DNA from: Hyphomicrobiales bacterium
GTDB taxonomy: Bacteria; Pseudomonadota; Alphaproteobacteria; Rhizobiales; Rhizobiaceae
Reading direction: 5' to 3'
Assembly: GCA_900473045.1 (NCBI GenBank)
Contig: UCKS01000008.1
Span: forward strand, 159,591 to 223,590
DNA: 64,000 nucleotides
In this document: positions 8,958-18,452 of the stretch, piece by piece
Numbering within the stretch: position 1 is the stretch's first letter
Layout of the letters: every line of letters starts with the position of its first letter
The notes under the pieces: model-generated
What the model saw: the letters and a program-made list of their open reading frames with translations, nothing else
Told to the model about the DNA's origin: nothing
The model's database searches: none
Program-made: the position numbers and the translations under genes

Positions 8958-9661
8958 GCGGCGCGGCGTTCTTTCTCGATCGCCTCATAGGCGGCATTGA
9001 GTTCAGCCATGCGATCATTGGCAATCGCCTGCAGTTCCTGCGGCACGCCACGGGCAACCAGAATGTCAGGATGGTTCTCCGACACCAGCACGCGGTAGCG
9101 CTTGCGGATGATCGAAAAATCGTCCTTTGGCGAAACGCCGAGGATCTTATAGGGATCGGCGCCGGCGCCGTGCACGTGGCGAGCCATGATCTCCTGAAAA
9201 CGCTCTTCCTTCATATGGAAAATCTCGGCCACCCGCGTGAGAAAGTTCAGTTCCTTCTCGTGGACCGCACCATCCGACTTGGCGATATGGAAAAGCCCGT
9301 CGATGATATCTTCCAGCACCGGGCAATTCTGGTCGCAGGAAACGCAAAGCGATGCCAGCTTCTCGGCATAGGCCTCGTAACCGGCAACATCCTGGCGGGC
9401 GAGATTGTACAGCCGGGCAACGTTCTGCGCCTGGTCGTCGGGAAACTTGAAGATATCCCGGAATGCCGACACCTCGGCCTCGGTGACAATGCCGTCGGCC
9501 TTTGCCATCTTCGCGGACAGCGCGATCATGGCAACGGAAAACGCGACCTTACGGCGGGTTTCCGGATCGCCTTCAAACAGCGTCCGCACAGCTTCGATCA
9601 CACCGGCAAGCGCATTGCCCGTCGCAGTGACGATGCTGAGAATGCTATCCCAGAATGACAT
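8954..9661 (-). CDS. DjlA-like co-chaperone (TerB + J domain)
   Basis: This 235-residue protein has a TerB-like helical domain (about 25-150) followed by a C-terminal J domain (about 165-230) starting DPYKILGVSP, with the HPD motif in SENHPDIL that stimulates DnaK ATPase. This is the DjlA architecture, but the N-terminal membrane anchor is at most weakly hydrophobic. The start at 9661 (MSFWDSIL) is preferred over the longer frame to 9775, whose extra residues look non-coding. It is coupled to the AmpD-like gene by a 4-bp overlap. Confidence 0.88.
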   Translation of the reverse strand: MSFWDSILSIVTATGNALAGVIEAVRTLFEGDPETRRKVAFSVAMIALSAKMAKADGIVTEAEVSAFRDIFKFPDDQAQNVARLYNLARQDVAGYEAYAEKLASLCVSCDQNCPVLEDIIDGLFHIAKSDGAVHEKELNFLTRVAEIFHMKEERFQEIMARHVHGAGADPYKILGVSPKDDFSIIRKRYRVLVSENHPDILVARGVPQELQAIANDRMAELNAAYEAIEKERRAA

Positions 9662-9977
9662 AGGCACGTTCTTTCCCATTATTGGCTGATCCACGTCGCG
9701 TTCAAGTGGAGACGGCATGGGCAAACGTCCATGCGCAAATGCAAGGTGGCTCGCACGGCAATGCAGCCACGACAATCATGCAGCTCACCGGACAGCATGA
9801 CCAGATGTTGACGCGGATTGCAAGACGGCAAACCCGCGCATTCGGGCCAAATGACGAATTTGTGATGGCACCTCACTATTATAGCATTCGTTGCCGTGAT
9901 CGTTCAATCATGCAAATGAATTTGACTTCGAACCGGCCAAGGTGCGACCGGACGATCCACGTTCCGCTGGAGTTCCG
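9662..9977. other. Divergent intergenic region
   Basis: About 316 bases separate the minus-strand djlA-like gene from the plus-strand DMT transporter and should hold both promoters. An AT-rich stretch at about 9860-9925 is the likeliest promoter area. I see no RNA gene, no strong inverted repeat and no supportable small ORF. Confidence 0.5.
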
Positions 9978-10853
9978 ATGCGCATTTCCACCCACCCGCA
10001 GGCCATGGGCATGGCACTCGGCCTGATCGGCGTCGCCATTTTCGGTGTCACCCTACCGATGACGCATATTGCGCTTGGCGGTTTTTCGCCGTTTTTCATC
10101 ACCTTCGGTCGCGCCGTGATCGCCTCGATCGCGGCCGGACTGACGCTTCTGCTGATGCGGAAGAAGTGGCCCCAGGGACAAGGCGCGATCCTGCTCGGGG
10201 CCGGCATCTGTGTCGTCTATGGCTTTCCGATCTTCTCCACCACGGCAATGCAGACCATCCCGGCCAGCCATGGCGGCGTCATTCTCGGCATCCTGCCGCT
10301 TTTGACCTCGATCTTCGCCGCGCTCGTCGATGGCGAACGGCCGGGGCCGGCCTTCTGGGCCTATGGCCTTGCGGGCGCAGCGCTGGTGGTATTCTTTTCC
10401 ATCCGCGACAGTGGTTTTCATCTGCAGACCGGGGATGTCTGGCTGTTTCTCGCCGCCGTCACCGCCTCGCTCGGCTATGTCTTGTCGGCCAAGGTTTCGC
10501 GCATCATTCCGGGCTGGGAAGTGATTTCCTGGGCCCTGGTCATTACCGCACCGCTCTCCGTCGTTGCGACATTGCTGGTGATGAAAGATGGCATTCAGGC
10601 ACCGACCCCAGCCGAACTCGGCGCCCTCTCCTATCTCGGCCTGATGTCGATGTTCGCCGGCTTCATCTTCTGGAATGCCGGGCTGGCGCTTGGTGGTATC
10701 GCACGCGTGGCGCAGGTGCAATTGTTGCAGACGTTCGTCACGCTCGCCGTCTCCGCCGTGCTGCTCGGAGAGGTCATCAGCGCATCGACAATCGGCTTTG
10801 CCGTCGCCGTTGCCCTGATCGTCTGGCTCGGCCGAAAGGCACGCATCGCGTAA
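9978..10853 (+). CDS. DMT superfamily transporter (EamA domains)
   Basis: This is a 291-residue membrane protein with about ten hydrophobic segments in two EamA repeats, the standard arrangement for drug/metabolite exporters of the 10-TMS DMT family. The start at 9978 (MRISTHPQ) has GGAG five bases upstream. The longer frame from 9942 is less likely. Substrate is unknown. Family members export amino acids, nucleobases or other small metabolites. It is followed, after a 99-bp gap, by pfp. Confidence 0.85.
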   Translation: MRISTHPQAMGMALGLIGVAIFGVTLPMTHIALGGFSPFFITFGRAVIASIAAGLTLLLMRKKWPQGQGAILLGAGICVVYGFPIFSTTAMQTIPASHGGVILGILPLLTSIFAALVDGERPGPAFWAYGLAGAALVVFFSIRDSGFHLQTGDVWLFLAAVTASLGYVLSAKVSRIIPGWEVISWALVITAPLSVVATLLVMKDGIQAPTPAELGALSYLGLMSMFAGFIFWNAGLALGGIARVAQVQLLQTFVTLAVSAVLLGEVISASTIGFAVAVALIVWLGRKARIA

Positions 10854-10952
10854 GCTGTCCACCACCATGGCCGCAGCATGTCATTTAACTTCCATGGGAA
10901 TTGCGCTAGAGAGACCGCGAACGATCTTGCCGCAATCCCCGAGGAGGACTCC

Positions 10953-12167
10953 ATGGCCAAACAGAAAGTTGCAATGCTGACCGCAGGCGGGCTCGCGCCG
11001 TGTCTGTCTTCTGCCGTGGGCGGCCTGATCGAGCGCTATACCGACATTGCGCCCGACATCGAACTGGTTGCCTACCGCTCCGGCTATCAGGGACTGCTGC
11101 TGGCCGACCGTATCGAGATCACCCGTGACATGCGGGAAAAAGCCCATATCCTCCATCGCCACGGCGGCTCGCCGATCGGCAACAGCCGCGTCAAGCTGAC
11201 CAACACGGCCGACTGCATCAAGCGCGGCCTGGTCAAGGAAGGCCAGAACCCGCTGAGGGTTGCGGCTGAACGGCTGGCCGCTGACGGCATCACCATCCTG
11301 CACACGATCGGTGGTGACGACACCAACATCACGGCTGCCGACCTTGCCGCCTATCTTGGCGCCAATGGCTATGACCTGACCGTCGTTGGCCTGCCGAAGA
11401 CCGTCGATAACGACGTCGTGCCGATCCGCCAGTCGCTCGGCGCCTGGACTGCCGCTGAATACGGCGCGAAATTCTTCGACAATGTCAGCAACGAACAGAG
11501 CGCTGCCCCACGCACGCTCGTCGTCCACGAAGTCATGGGCCGCCATTGCGGCTGGCTGACCGCCGCGACGGCGCGCTCTTACATTCAGCATATCGACGAC
11601 CGTGAATTCGTCGACGGCTTCATGATGAACCGGCAGATGAAGAATATCGACGGCCTCTATCTGCCCGAGACCGCGTTCAATCTGGAAACCGAAGCCGAAC
11701 GGCTGCGTGCCGTCATGGACCAGACCGGCTTCGTCACGCTGTTTGTGTCGGAAGGCGCCTGCCTCGATGCCGTCGTTGCCGAACGCGAAGCAGCCGGTGA
11801 AGCCGTCAAGCGCGATGCCTTCGGCCATGTGAAGATCGACACGATCAATGTCGGCGGCTGGTTCACCAAGCAGTTCGCTGCCCTCCTCGGCGCCGAGCGC
11901 TCGATGGTGCAGAAATCCGGCTACTATGCCCGCTCCGCACCGGCCAACGCCGACGACCTGCGCCTCATTCAGGGCATGGTCGATCTCGCCGTCGAAAGCG
12001 CGCTCAACAAGGTCTCCGGCGTCACCGGCCATGACGAAGATCAGGGCGGCAAGCTGCGTACGATCGAGTTCCCGCGCATCCGTGGCGGCAAGCACTTCGA
12101 CACCTCGGTGAAATGGTTCGGCGAGGTCATGGACGCGATCGGCCAGAAGTGGTCGCCGGCAAAGTGA
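10953..12167 (+). CDS. pfp: 6-phosphofructokinase, pyrophosphate-dependent type
   Basis: This 404-residue PFK phosphorylates fructose 6-phosphate, probably with PPi. The phosphate-donor motif is IGGDDTN (about 119-125), with Asp instead of the Gly of the ATP enzyme's GGDGS, the classic PPi-PFK signature. PKTVDNDV (149-156) and MGRHCGWLTA are the substrate-binding blocks. The ATG at 10953 is preceded by GAGGAGGACTCC, a near-perfect Shine-Dalgarno; the frame upstream to 10878 is not used. A PPi enzyme would make this glycolytic step reversible, useful in bacteria that rely on the Entner-Doudoroff route. Confidence 0.93.
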   Translation: MAKQKVAMLTAGGLAPCLSSAVGGLIERYTDIAPDIELVAYRSGYQGLLLADRIEITRDMREKAHILHRHGGSPIGNSRVKLTNTADCIKRGLVKEGQNPLRVAAERLAADGITILHTIGGDDTNITAADLAAYLGANGYDLTVVGLPKTVDNDVVPIRQSLGAWTAAEYGAKFFDNVSNEQSAAPRTLVVHEVMGRHCGWLTAATARSYIQHIDDREFVDGFMMNRQMKNIDGLYLPETAFNLETEAERLRAVMDQTGFVTLFVSEGACLDAVVAEREAAGEAVKRDAFGHVKIDTINVGGWFTKQFAALLGAERSMVQKSGYYARSAPANADDLRLIQGMVDLAVESALNKVSGVTGHDEDQGGKLRTIEFPRIRGGKHFDTSVKWFGEVMDAIGQKWSPAK

Positions 12168-12251
12168 TATCCGGTTCATAAACGCCTATTGACGGCTCCG
12201 TTTGCGCATGGCTTCCTCGATCGAACGCCACACTCATACGGAGCCGTTTTC

Positions 12252-12887
12252 ATGTCGATCGAACACTGGCTGGCCTTTGTTGCCGCCTCCTCCATCCTGC
12301 TCGCCATTCCCGGCCCGACCATCCTGCTCGTCATCTCCTATGCACTCGGGCACGGCCGCAAGGTCGCAAGTGCCACGGTCGCCGGCGTCGCACTCGGCGA
12401 TTTCACCGCGATGACCGCCTCGATGCTCGGGCTGGGCGCACTGCTGGCCACGTCGGCGGCGGTTTTCACCGTGCTGAAATGGGTTGGCGCCGCCTATCTG
12501 ATCTGGCTCGGCATCAAGCTTTGGCGCGCGCCAATTGCAATTGAGGCTGCCGATGGCACAATGTCGGTGCCGACGGAAAAGCCGCTGCGGATTTTCCTGC
12601 ACACCTATGTGGTCACGGCGCTCAACCCAAAAAGCATCGTCTTTTTCGTGGCCTTCCTACCGCAGTTCCTCGATCTCAGCCGCCCGCTGTTCAACCAGAT
12701 GCTGATATTCGAAACCACATTCCTGGTGCTCGCGACCCTGAATGCGACGCTCTATGCACTGATGGCATCGGCTGCCCGCCAGACGATTCGAAAGCCCAAA
12801 GTTCAAATGATCGTCAACCGCACCGGCGGGTCGCTTTTGATCGGCGCAGGCCTTCTGACAGCGGGTTTGCGGCGCGCCGGCACCTGA
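12252..12887 (+). CDS. LysE family translocator (RhtB type)
   Basis: This is a 211-residue inner-membrane protein with about six hydrophobic segments and the LysE/RhtB signature near the N-terminus (IPGPTILLVISYALGHGRK), followed by GDFTAMTASMLGLGALL and a loop with the ALNPKSIVFFVAFLPQF block. The family exports amino acids such as homoserine, threonine or lysine. The start at 12252 (MSIEHWL) fits the family; the frame from 12189 adds a non-homologous stretch. It lies downstream of pfp without obvious functional link. Confidence 0.9.
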   Translation: MSIEHWLAFVAASSILLAIPGPTILLVISYALGHGRKVASATVAGVALGDFTAMTASMLGLGALLATSAAVFTVLKWVGAAYLIWLGIKLWRAPIAIEAADGTMSVPTEKPLRIFLHTYVVTALNPKSIVFFVAFLPQFLDLSRPLFNQMLIFETTFLVLATLNATLYALMASAARQTIRKPKVQMIVNRTGGSLLIGAGLLTAGLRRAGT

Positions 12888-13004
12888 AAAGCCGTCCTGC
12901 GCTTGCGGTTCACCGTCTCATAGGTTAATGACGTCATGCGCATGGTGGCCTCTGGCTGCTGATTTGCATAGGGCTGTGGGGCCTGACAGCACGAAAGTGA
13001 CAGC

Positions 13005-13961
13005 ATGGCGAATTTCCGTTTTTCCGTTTCAAAACCGGCCGTTACGGCCTGTGCCCTGATCTCGGCATCGCTTGTCAGCGGCTGCTCGAGCGTCGAGCGG
13101 ACGCCGATGGAACAGCTGATGGCGGTGCAGACGGTGACACCACTGCCGAAGCCCGGAACGGAAATGACGGCTTACGCTCTACCGACACCGGATGGCGTCG
13201 CTGCAACGACTGCAGCACTTGCCGCCGAAACGGCGATGATGAAGCCCGGCGAGACAGCGACGGCACAGGTCGCCGCTGCCAATCACGCAACAATGCCTGC
13301 GACGTCCGCCAATGCCCTGGTGGCGCCTCAGGCATCTGCAGCGGCGCAGGCGGCAACAGCCGCAGTGCTACCTCAGACGGCCACTGCGCTGGCATCGGCA
13401 AAGTCCGATCGTGTGCCGCAGATTCCCCAAGGCATGATGGTGGCCGCGATGGAATCGGATTTCGATACCGGCGAGCCGGTTGGACTGGAGACGCTGGTCG
13501 CCAAGCACATGATCGTTCCCATGCCAAAGCCTTCGATTGGTGCAAGCGCCTATGCGATGGCAAGGAATATCCCCGCGTCGCTTGGCATAGGCTCCAAGCC
13601 GACCAGTTCGCGTCCGGAACTCGACCGCCTGATTACCTATTATGCCAAGCTCAACAATATCCCGGAAGAACTCGTGCACCGCGTCGTCAAGCGCGAGAGC
13701 ACCTACAATCCGCGCGCCTATAACTCTGGCAATTACGGCCTGATGCAGATCCGCTACAACACGGCCAAGGGTCTTGGCTATGAAGGTCCAGCCGAAGGCC
13801 TGTTCGATGCCGAGACCAATCTGAAATACGCGACGAAATATCTGGCGGGCGCCTGGATGGTGGCCGACAACCAGAACGACGGCGCGGTCAAACTCTATGC
13901 CAGCGGCTATTATTACCACGCCAAGCGCAAGGGCCTGCTCGAAACACTGGGCATGAAGTAA
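13005..13961 (+). CDS. Lytic transglycosylase lipoprotein (SLT domain)
   Basis: This 318-residue protein has a lipoprotein signal peptide with lipobox LVSGC (Cys near residue 27), an Ala/Thr/Pro-rich linker of about 170 residues, and a C-terminal SLT (GH23) domain. The catalytic Glu is in VVKRESTYNPRA, followed by YGLMQIRYNTAKGLGY. The long linker probably spans from the outer membrane to the murein. It is the second GH23 enzyme within 6 kb, and the linker composition differs clearly from the enzyme at 7.4 kb, so the two are not a recent duplication. Confidence 0.9.
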   Translation: MANFRFSVSKPAVTACALISASLVSGCSSVERTPMEQLMAVQTVTPLPKPGTEMTAYALPTPDGVAATTAALAAETAMMKPGETATAQVAAANHATMPATSANALVAPQASAAAQAATAAVLPQTATALASAKSDRVPQIPQGMMVAAMESDFDTGEPVGLETLVAKHMIVPMPKPSIGASAYAMARNIPASLGIGSKPTSSRPELDRLITYYAKLNNIPEELVHRVVKRESTYNPRAYNSGNYGLMQIRYNTAKGLGYEGPAEGLFDAETNLKYATKYLAGAWMVADNQNDGAVKLYASGYYYHAKRKGLLETLGMK

Positions 13962-13978
13962 GGCTGGCCAGCCTTTCC
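13960..13978 (+). terminator. Possible terminator after the SLT lipoprotein gene
   Basis: A perfect 16-base palindrome, AAGGCTGGCCAGCCTT, begins at the stop codon and is followed by a pyrimidine-rich stretch. It lies between convergent genes. The hairpin would have almost no loop, so activity is uncertain. Confidence 0.35.
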
Positions 13979-14006
13979 CTTTATCTCAATTCAAGTTCCG
14001 GGGCGG

Positions 14007-15365
14007 TCAGTTGACCGCCTCAACTATTTTGGCCTGCAGCTGGCGCACGTCATAGCCGCTGCGTGACGGCGTCAATCCCAGCCGGACGACGGCAAGGCCG
14101 AGCGACGGCACCAGCATCACGGTCTGGCCGTCATGCCCCTGCAGCCAATAGGCATCGCCGGGTAAAGGCGGGCCACCGTCATTTCCAAACTTCGTCCAGA
14201 CCTGCCCTGCCCCATAACGGCCGCCGGATGCCTGGGTCGGCGTGCGCATGTAGCTGACAAAGTCCTGCGGCAGCAATTGTTCGCCGTTCCAGCTGCCGTT
14301 CTGCAGGAGGAACAGGCCAAACCGGGCCCAGTCGCGTGCTGTCGCATACATATAAGACGAGCCGACAAAGGTGCCGTGTCCGTCCGGCTCCAGAACAGCG
14401 CTGTTCATGCCGAGCGGCCTGAAGAGCGCGGCGCGCGGAAAGGTCAGTGCTTCGCGCACGCTGGCGAATGTGTCCATCCAGAGCCGCGACAGGATAGTCG
14501 TCGTGCCGCTGGAATAGCTGAAACGCTCCCCCGGTTTTACCTCCAGCGACTTGGCGGCCGAGAAATTCGCCATGTCGCCTTCCAGATAGAGCATGCGCGT
14601 GACGTCGGTGACATCGCCGTAGTCCTCGTTGAATTGAAGCCCGCTCTGCATCGCCATGAGGTCGGCAAGCTTGATCTGGCTGCGCGGATCGTTACGCCAT
14701 TGCGGCAGGAGCTCTGTCCGGTCGAGTGCCATTTGCCCATCGCGGATCCTCAAGCCGATCAGTGCAGCCGTCACCGACTTTGTCATCGACCAGCCGAGCA
14801 GAGGCGTCGCACTGTTGAAGCCCTCGCCATAGTTTTCCGCCACGATCTTGCCGTCCTTGACGACGACGATGGCGCGCATACCGGGCCCCGCAAGCTGCGG
14901 ATCGGTCAAGAGTGTCTGGACTGCCGGGTTGACGGCGGTGCCACTCCCATCCGGCCACAGCTTGCCTTCATCCGATTGCGGCGGACGGCGGCGAAGCTGT
15001 CTGTTTCCGGGGAAAGCGGCGAATTCGCCCTCGGTGACATTGGTGCAGCCGAGACCTTCGCGGTAGATGGCGCGGCCGGGTGCTGCAAAACCGAACATCC
15101 GCGCCGTGACTGTTTTTCTGACATCATCGACCGATATCCGCACCAGACGCAAAAGCGGATGGCCGGGCGCCTGAACATCATCGGCCAGAACCGTGTTTGC
15201 GTCCCGGCCGGCAATGAAAACGTTCGAGCAGACGATCTTGGCCGCATAACCATCACCGACCCGCAGCAGATCCGGCGGCACAACGACAAGCCAGCCCGCG
15301 ACAGCCGCCACGGCTATCGATACCGAGCCCGCGAGCCAGAACCACCTTTTTTTCCGCATGCCCAT
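14007..15365 (-). CDS. Serine hydrolase of the beta-lactamase/NylB family
   Basis: This 452-residue protein has an N-terminal membrane segment or uncleaved signal (about 8-27), a diverged domain of about 110 residues, and then a beta-lactamase-related (class C/DD-peptidase fold) domain. The nucleophile motif SxxK is seen as SMTK in LGWSMTKSVTAALIG, and the Tyr motif as YSSG in GERFSYSSGTT. The layout resembles 6-aminohexanoate-dimer hydrolase-like serine hydrolases. It is not a resistance beta-lactamase on present evidence. The start at 15365 has AGGGA upstream; the frame extends to 15428. Confidence 0.82.
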   Translation of the reverse strand: MGMRKKRWFWLAGSVSIAVAAVAGWLVVVPPDLLRVGDGYAAKIVCSNVFIAGRDANTVLADDVQAPGHPLLRLVRISVDDVRKTVTARMFGFAAPGRAIYREGLGCTNVTEGEFAAFPGNRQLRRRPPQSDEGKLWPDGSGTAVNPAVQTLLTDPQLAGPGMRAIVVVKDGKIVAENYGEGFNSATPLLGWSMTKSVTAALIGLRIRDGQMALDRTELLPQWRNDPRSQIKLADLMAMQSGLQFNEDYGDVTDVTRMLYLEGDMANFSAAKSLEVKPGERFSYSSGTTTILSRLWMDTFASVREALTFPRAALFRPLGMNSAVLEPDGHGTFVGSSYMYATARDWARFGLFLLQNGSWNGEQLLPQDFVSYMRTPTQASGGRYGAGQVWTKFGNDGGPPLPGDAYWLQGHDGQTVMLVPSLGLAVVRLGLTPSRSGYDVRQLQAKIVEAVN

Positions 15366-15478
15366 CGTCCCTACTTCGCTGGCGTCAGAAGAACAGGATT
15401 TCACGCATTTAGGAAGGCTTTGTGGCAATCACTTTAACGCTAAACATGTTTCTTGAGCTTCGTCCGGTCAATGTGGCC

Positions 15479-17056
15479 CTAACCGATGGATCGCGCCGCA
15501 AGCCTTTCCGGCTCCCGCTGGAGAATGGCAATCGCCCCTTCAGCAGAGACGGGTCTGGAAATCAGAAACCCCTGGGCTTCCGAGGCGCCGAGCGCCCGGA
15601 CGAACTCCATCTGCCCTTCGGTCTCGATCCCCTCTATGGTGGTCGAGACCTGGAACGTGTTTCCAAGCTTGAGGATGATATCGACGATTTCAGCATCGCG
15701 CTGATTACCGAGCATCGCCTGGGTGAACGAGCGATCGACTTTGAGCTGGTCGAGCGGAAAGCGCCTGAGATTGTTGATCGACGAAAATCCGATACCGAAA
15801 TCGTCAAGCGCAATGCGCACGCCGTGCGCACGAAGCTCCGTCAGGCTGTCGCTGATGATGGCCGCATCGACATAGAAGATCGATTCGGTCACTTCGATGG
15901 TCAGCCGGCCGGGAGCAAGTCCGGATTCCGCTAGGCACGCCTTCACATGCGGAACGAACGCACGATCTTTGAACTGGTCGCCTGCGACATTAACCGCGAC
16001 ACCGGTTGGAGCGGGCCACCGCGCCGCCTCCAGGCAGGCGGTTTTGAGCACCCAATTGCCGATTGGCAGGATCAGGCCGGTCTTTTCGGCTGCGGATATG
16101 AAATGATCGGGCGGAATAATGCCCTTGTCGGGATGGCGCCAGCGAATCAGTGCTTCGAAGGAGCGTATAGCCCGGCTTTCGATGCCGACGATCGGCTGGT
16201 ATTCGAGATAGAACTCACCGGCTGCCAATGCGCGAGAAAGATCGTACTCGATCTCGCCCTTGCGCGTTGCTTCCTCCGCCATTGCTGGCGCGTAGACAAT
16301 GTGGCTGTTGCCGGCAATCTCCTTGGCCTTGTAGAGCGCCAGATCGGCGCGCTTGAGAACAGCAGAAATCGACCCGTCGTCCGGCTCTAAATAGGCGACA
16401 CCAATGCTGCCGCCCGTCCAGAATTGCGCGGTCGAAAGCTGAAAGGGCTCGACGAACAGTCCCTTGATGGTCATGCAGATATCGTCGAGCTTGCCTTGCG
16501 ACGGAGAGCCTGCAACGACAATGACGAACTCGTCTCCCCCAAGCCGATAGACCGCAGCGATGCCCGACATCGCCTGGATAAGCCGCCTGCCGAGCGCCAC
16601 AAGCAACGCGTCGCCAGCATCATGCCCCATGGAATCGTTGACGAATTTGAAGCGGTCGAGGTCGAGCATCAACAAAGCCGTGCGGCCTGCAGGCATTGAT
16701 CCGGTGACCAGCAATTCGCGAAGATCGCGCTCCAGCGCGGCACGGTTGGCGATGCCGGTCAGCTGATCGGTATGCACGACCCGCGACAGGTTTTCCTCGG
16801 TCTTGCGGCGTAGATCGAGTTCTTCCAGCAGGCGGCTATGCGCCCGTCCCCGCTGATAAAAGAACAGCCCGCAGACAAGCGGCATGACAATCAATGAAGC
16901 AACTGAGATCGCCAGCATTCCACTGCCCCAAACCCCGTGAACATCTGCGATTATTGCGTCATAAAAAATGCAAATTGCCGGAAACAATGCCCCGATCACC
17001 GCGCCCAGTGCTGCATACCGCTGCTCGGGATTCGGTAGAAAAGCCTTTAACATCAT
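15479..17056 (-). CDS. Membrane GGDEF-EAL protein (c-di-GMP turnover)
   Basis: This 525-residue protein has two hydrophobic segments at about 15-36 and 44-67, a GGDEF domain with an intact GGDEF (173-177), and an EAL domain with EALIRW (301-306), DDFGIGFSS and KVDRSF. Both domains keep their catalytic signatures, so diguanylate cyclase and phosphodiesterase activity are both possible. The RxxD inhibitory site expected nine residues before GGDEF is replaced (S-G-I-A), so product inhibition at that site is unlikely. There is no extra sensor domain beyond the membrane hairpin. It is transcribed divergently from btaA. Confidence 0.93.
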   Translation of the reverse strand: MMLKAFLPNPEQRYAALGAVIGALFPAICIFYDAIIADVHGVWGSGMLAISVASLIVMPLVCGLFFYQRGRAHSRLLEELDLRRKTEENLSRVVHTDQLTGIANRAALERDLRELLVTGSMPAGRTALLMLDLDRFKFVNDSMGHDAGDALLVALGRRLIQAMSGIAAVYRLGGDEFVIVVAGSPSQGKLDDICMTIKGLFVEPFQLSTAQFWTGGSIGVAYLEPDDGSISAVLKRADLALYKAKEIAGNSHIVYAPAMAEEATRKGEIEYDLSRALAAGEFYLEYQPIVGIESRAIRSFEALIRWRHPDKGIIPPDHFISAAEKTGLILPIGNWVLKTACLEAARWPAPTGVAVNVAGDQFKDRAFVPHVKACLAESGLAPGRLTIEVTESIFYVDAAIISDSLTELRAHGVRIALDDFGIGFSSINNLRRFPLDQLKVDRSFTQAMLGNQRDAEIVDIILKLGNTFQVSTTIEGIETEGQMEFVRALGASEAQGFLISRPVSAEGAIAILQREPERLAARSIG

Positions 17057-17201
17057 GTTAGCGCCCCGAAAAATTCACCGTATGTAACATATACAAACTT
17101 AATCAATTCTTATGGGTAAAAACTAGTAGAAAACCGTCGTCATCAAAGTGTAGCGGACTCGTCTTAAAAGCTCCTCCAACGTCAACGGATGGCAGGCTGA
17201 C

Positions 17202-18452
17202 ATGACCGATCTCGCACCCGATGCAGGCTACGGCAAACGGAACCGCAAGCTGAAAACCGCGCTGATTCAGCATAAGGCGTTGAGTTTGGAGGGACTGTCG
17301 GAGCGCCTTTTCGGGCTGCTGTTTTCGGGCCTCGTCTATCCGCAGATATGGGAGGATCCGGCCGTCGATATGGCTGCAATGCAGCTGCGGCCGGAGCATC
17401 ATATCGTCACCATCGCTTCCGGTGGCTGCAACATGCTGGCCTACCTGTCTGCGGCACCGGAGCGCATCGATGTCGTCGACCTCAACCGCCACCACGTGGC
17501 GCTGAACCGGCTAAAACTCGCCGCCTTCCGGCATCTGCCCGGTCATGCCGATATCGTCCGGTTCCTCGCCCGCCATGATCACGCCAGCAACGTCCAGGCC
17601 TATGATCTGTTCATCGCGCCAAAGCTCGACAATGCCACCCGGCAATACTGGAATTGCCGCAGCCTGACCGGCCAGCGCCGCATCAAGGTTTTCGGCAAGA
17701 ACATCTACCGCACCGGCCTGCTCGGCCGCTTCATCGGCCTTGGCCACCTGCTGGCGCGCCTGCACGGCGTCGATCCAAGCGAGCTTGCCAATGCCCGCTC
17801 CATGCGCGAGCAGCGCCAGTTTTTCGACGAGCGGCTGGCTCCCCTGTTCGACCGCCCGGTTATCCGCTGGATCACCAGCCGTAAGAGCTCGCTGTTCGGC
17901 CTCGGCATTCCACCGCAGCAGTTCGACGAACTGGCAAGCCTCAGCGCCGAAAAATCGCTGGCCGGCGTCCTGCGCCACCGGCTAGAAAAGCTCTGCTGCC
18001 ATTTTCCGCTCAAGGAAAACTACTTCGCCTGGCAGGCCTTTGCCCGCCGCTATCCGTTGCCGCATGAGGGTGAACTGCCTGACTATCTTGAGGCCAGCCG
18101 CCACGAGACCATCCGCAACAATGCCGAGCGCGTGCATGTGCATCACGCCAGCTTTACCGAACTGCTGGCCAAGAAAGCTGCCGGTTCTGTCGATCGCTAC
18201 GTCCTGCTCGATGCACAGGACTGGATGAACGACCGCCAGCTCAACGACCTGTGGAGCGAAATCACCCGTACATCCGCAGAGGGTGCCATGGTGATCTTCC
18301 GCACCGCCGCCGAAGCCAGCATTCTGGAAGGTCGCGTCTCCGAAACCGTGCTCGGCCAGTGGCACTACGATAGTGAGCAGTCGCAGGCGCTCAACCTGAA
18401 GGACCGCTCGGCCATCTATGGCGGTTTCCACATTTACAGGAAGACGGCATGA
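17202..18452 (+). CDS. btaA: S-adenosylmethionine:diacylglycerol 3-amino-3-carboxypropyl transferase BtaA
   Basis: This 416-residue DUF3419-family protein catalyses the first step of betaine lipid (DGTS) synthesis: transfer of the aminocarboxypropyl group of SAM to diacylglycerol, giving diacylglyceryl-homoserine. The N-terminal block YPQIWEDPAVDMAAM, the SGGCNMLAYL loop and VDLNRHHVALNRLKL match BtaA proteins. Length is typical of the Rhodobacter/Sinorhizobium enzyme. It overlaps btaB by 4 bp (ATGA). In rhizobia the pair is phosphate-starvation induced, but I could not find a convincing Pho box in the 145-bp upstream region. Confidence 0.93.
   Translation: MTDLAPDAGYGKRNRKLKTALIQHKALSLEGLSERLFGLLFSGLVYPQIWEDPAVDMAAMQLRPEHHIVTIASGGCNMLAYLSAAPERIDVVDLNRHHVALNRLKLAAFRHLPGHADIVRFLARHDHASNVQAYDLFIAPKLDNATRQYWNCRSLTGQRRIKVFGKNIYRTGLLGRFIGLGHLLARLHGVDPSELANARSMREQRQFFDERLAPLFDRPVIRWITSRKSSLFGLGIPPQQFDELASLSAEKSLAGVLRHRLEKLCCHFPLKENYFAWQAFARRYPLPHEGELPDYLEASRHETIRNNAERVHVHHASFTELLAKKAAGSVDRYVLLDAQDWMNDRQLNDLWSEITRTSAEGAMVIFRTAAEASILEGRVSETVLGQWHYDSEQSQALNLKDRSAIYGGFHIYRKTA

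Noticed and set aside
14007..15365. Beta-lactamase resistance gene
   Set aside because: The SxxK and YSS motifs fit the broader serine hydrolase/NylB group; the extra N-terminal domain and membrane anchor argue against a classical class C enzyme.
17057..17201. Pho box upstream of btaA
   Set aside because: I looked for two CTGTCAT-like half-sites 11 bp apart and found only poor matches, so no site is listed.
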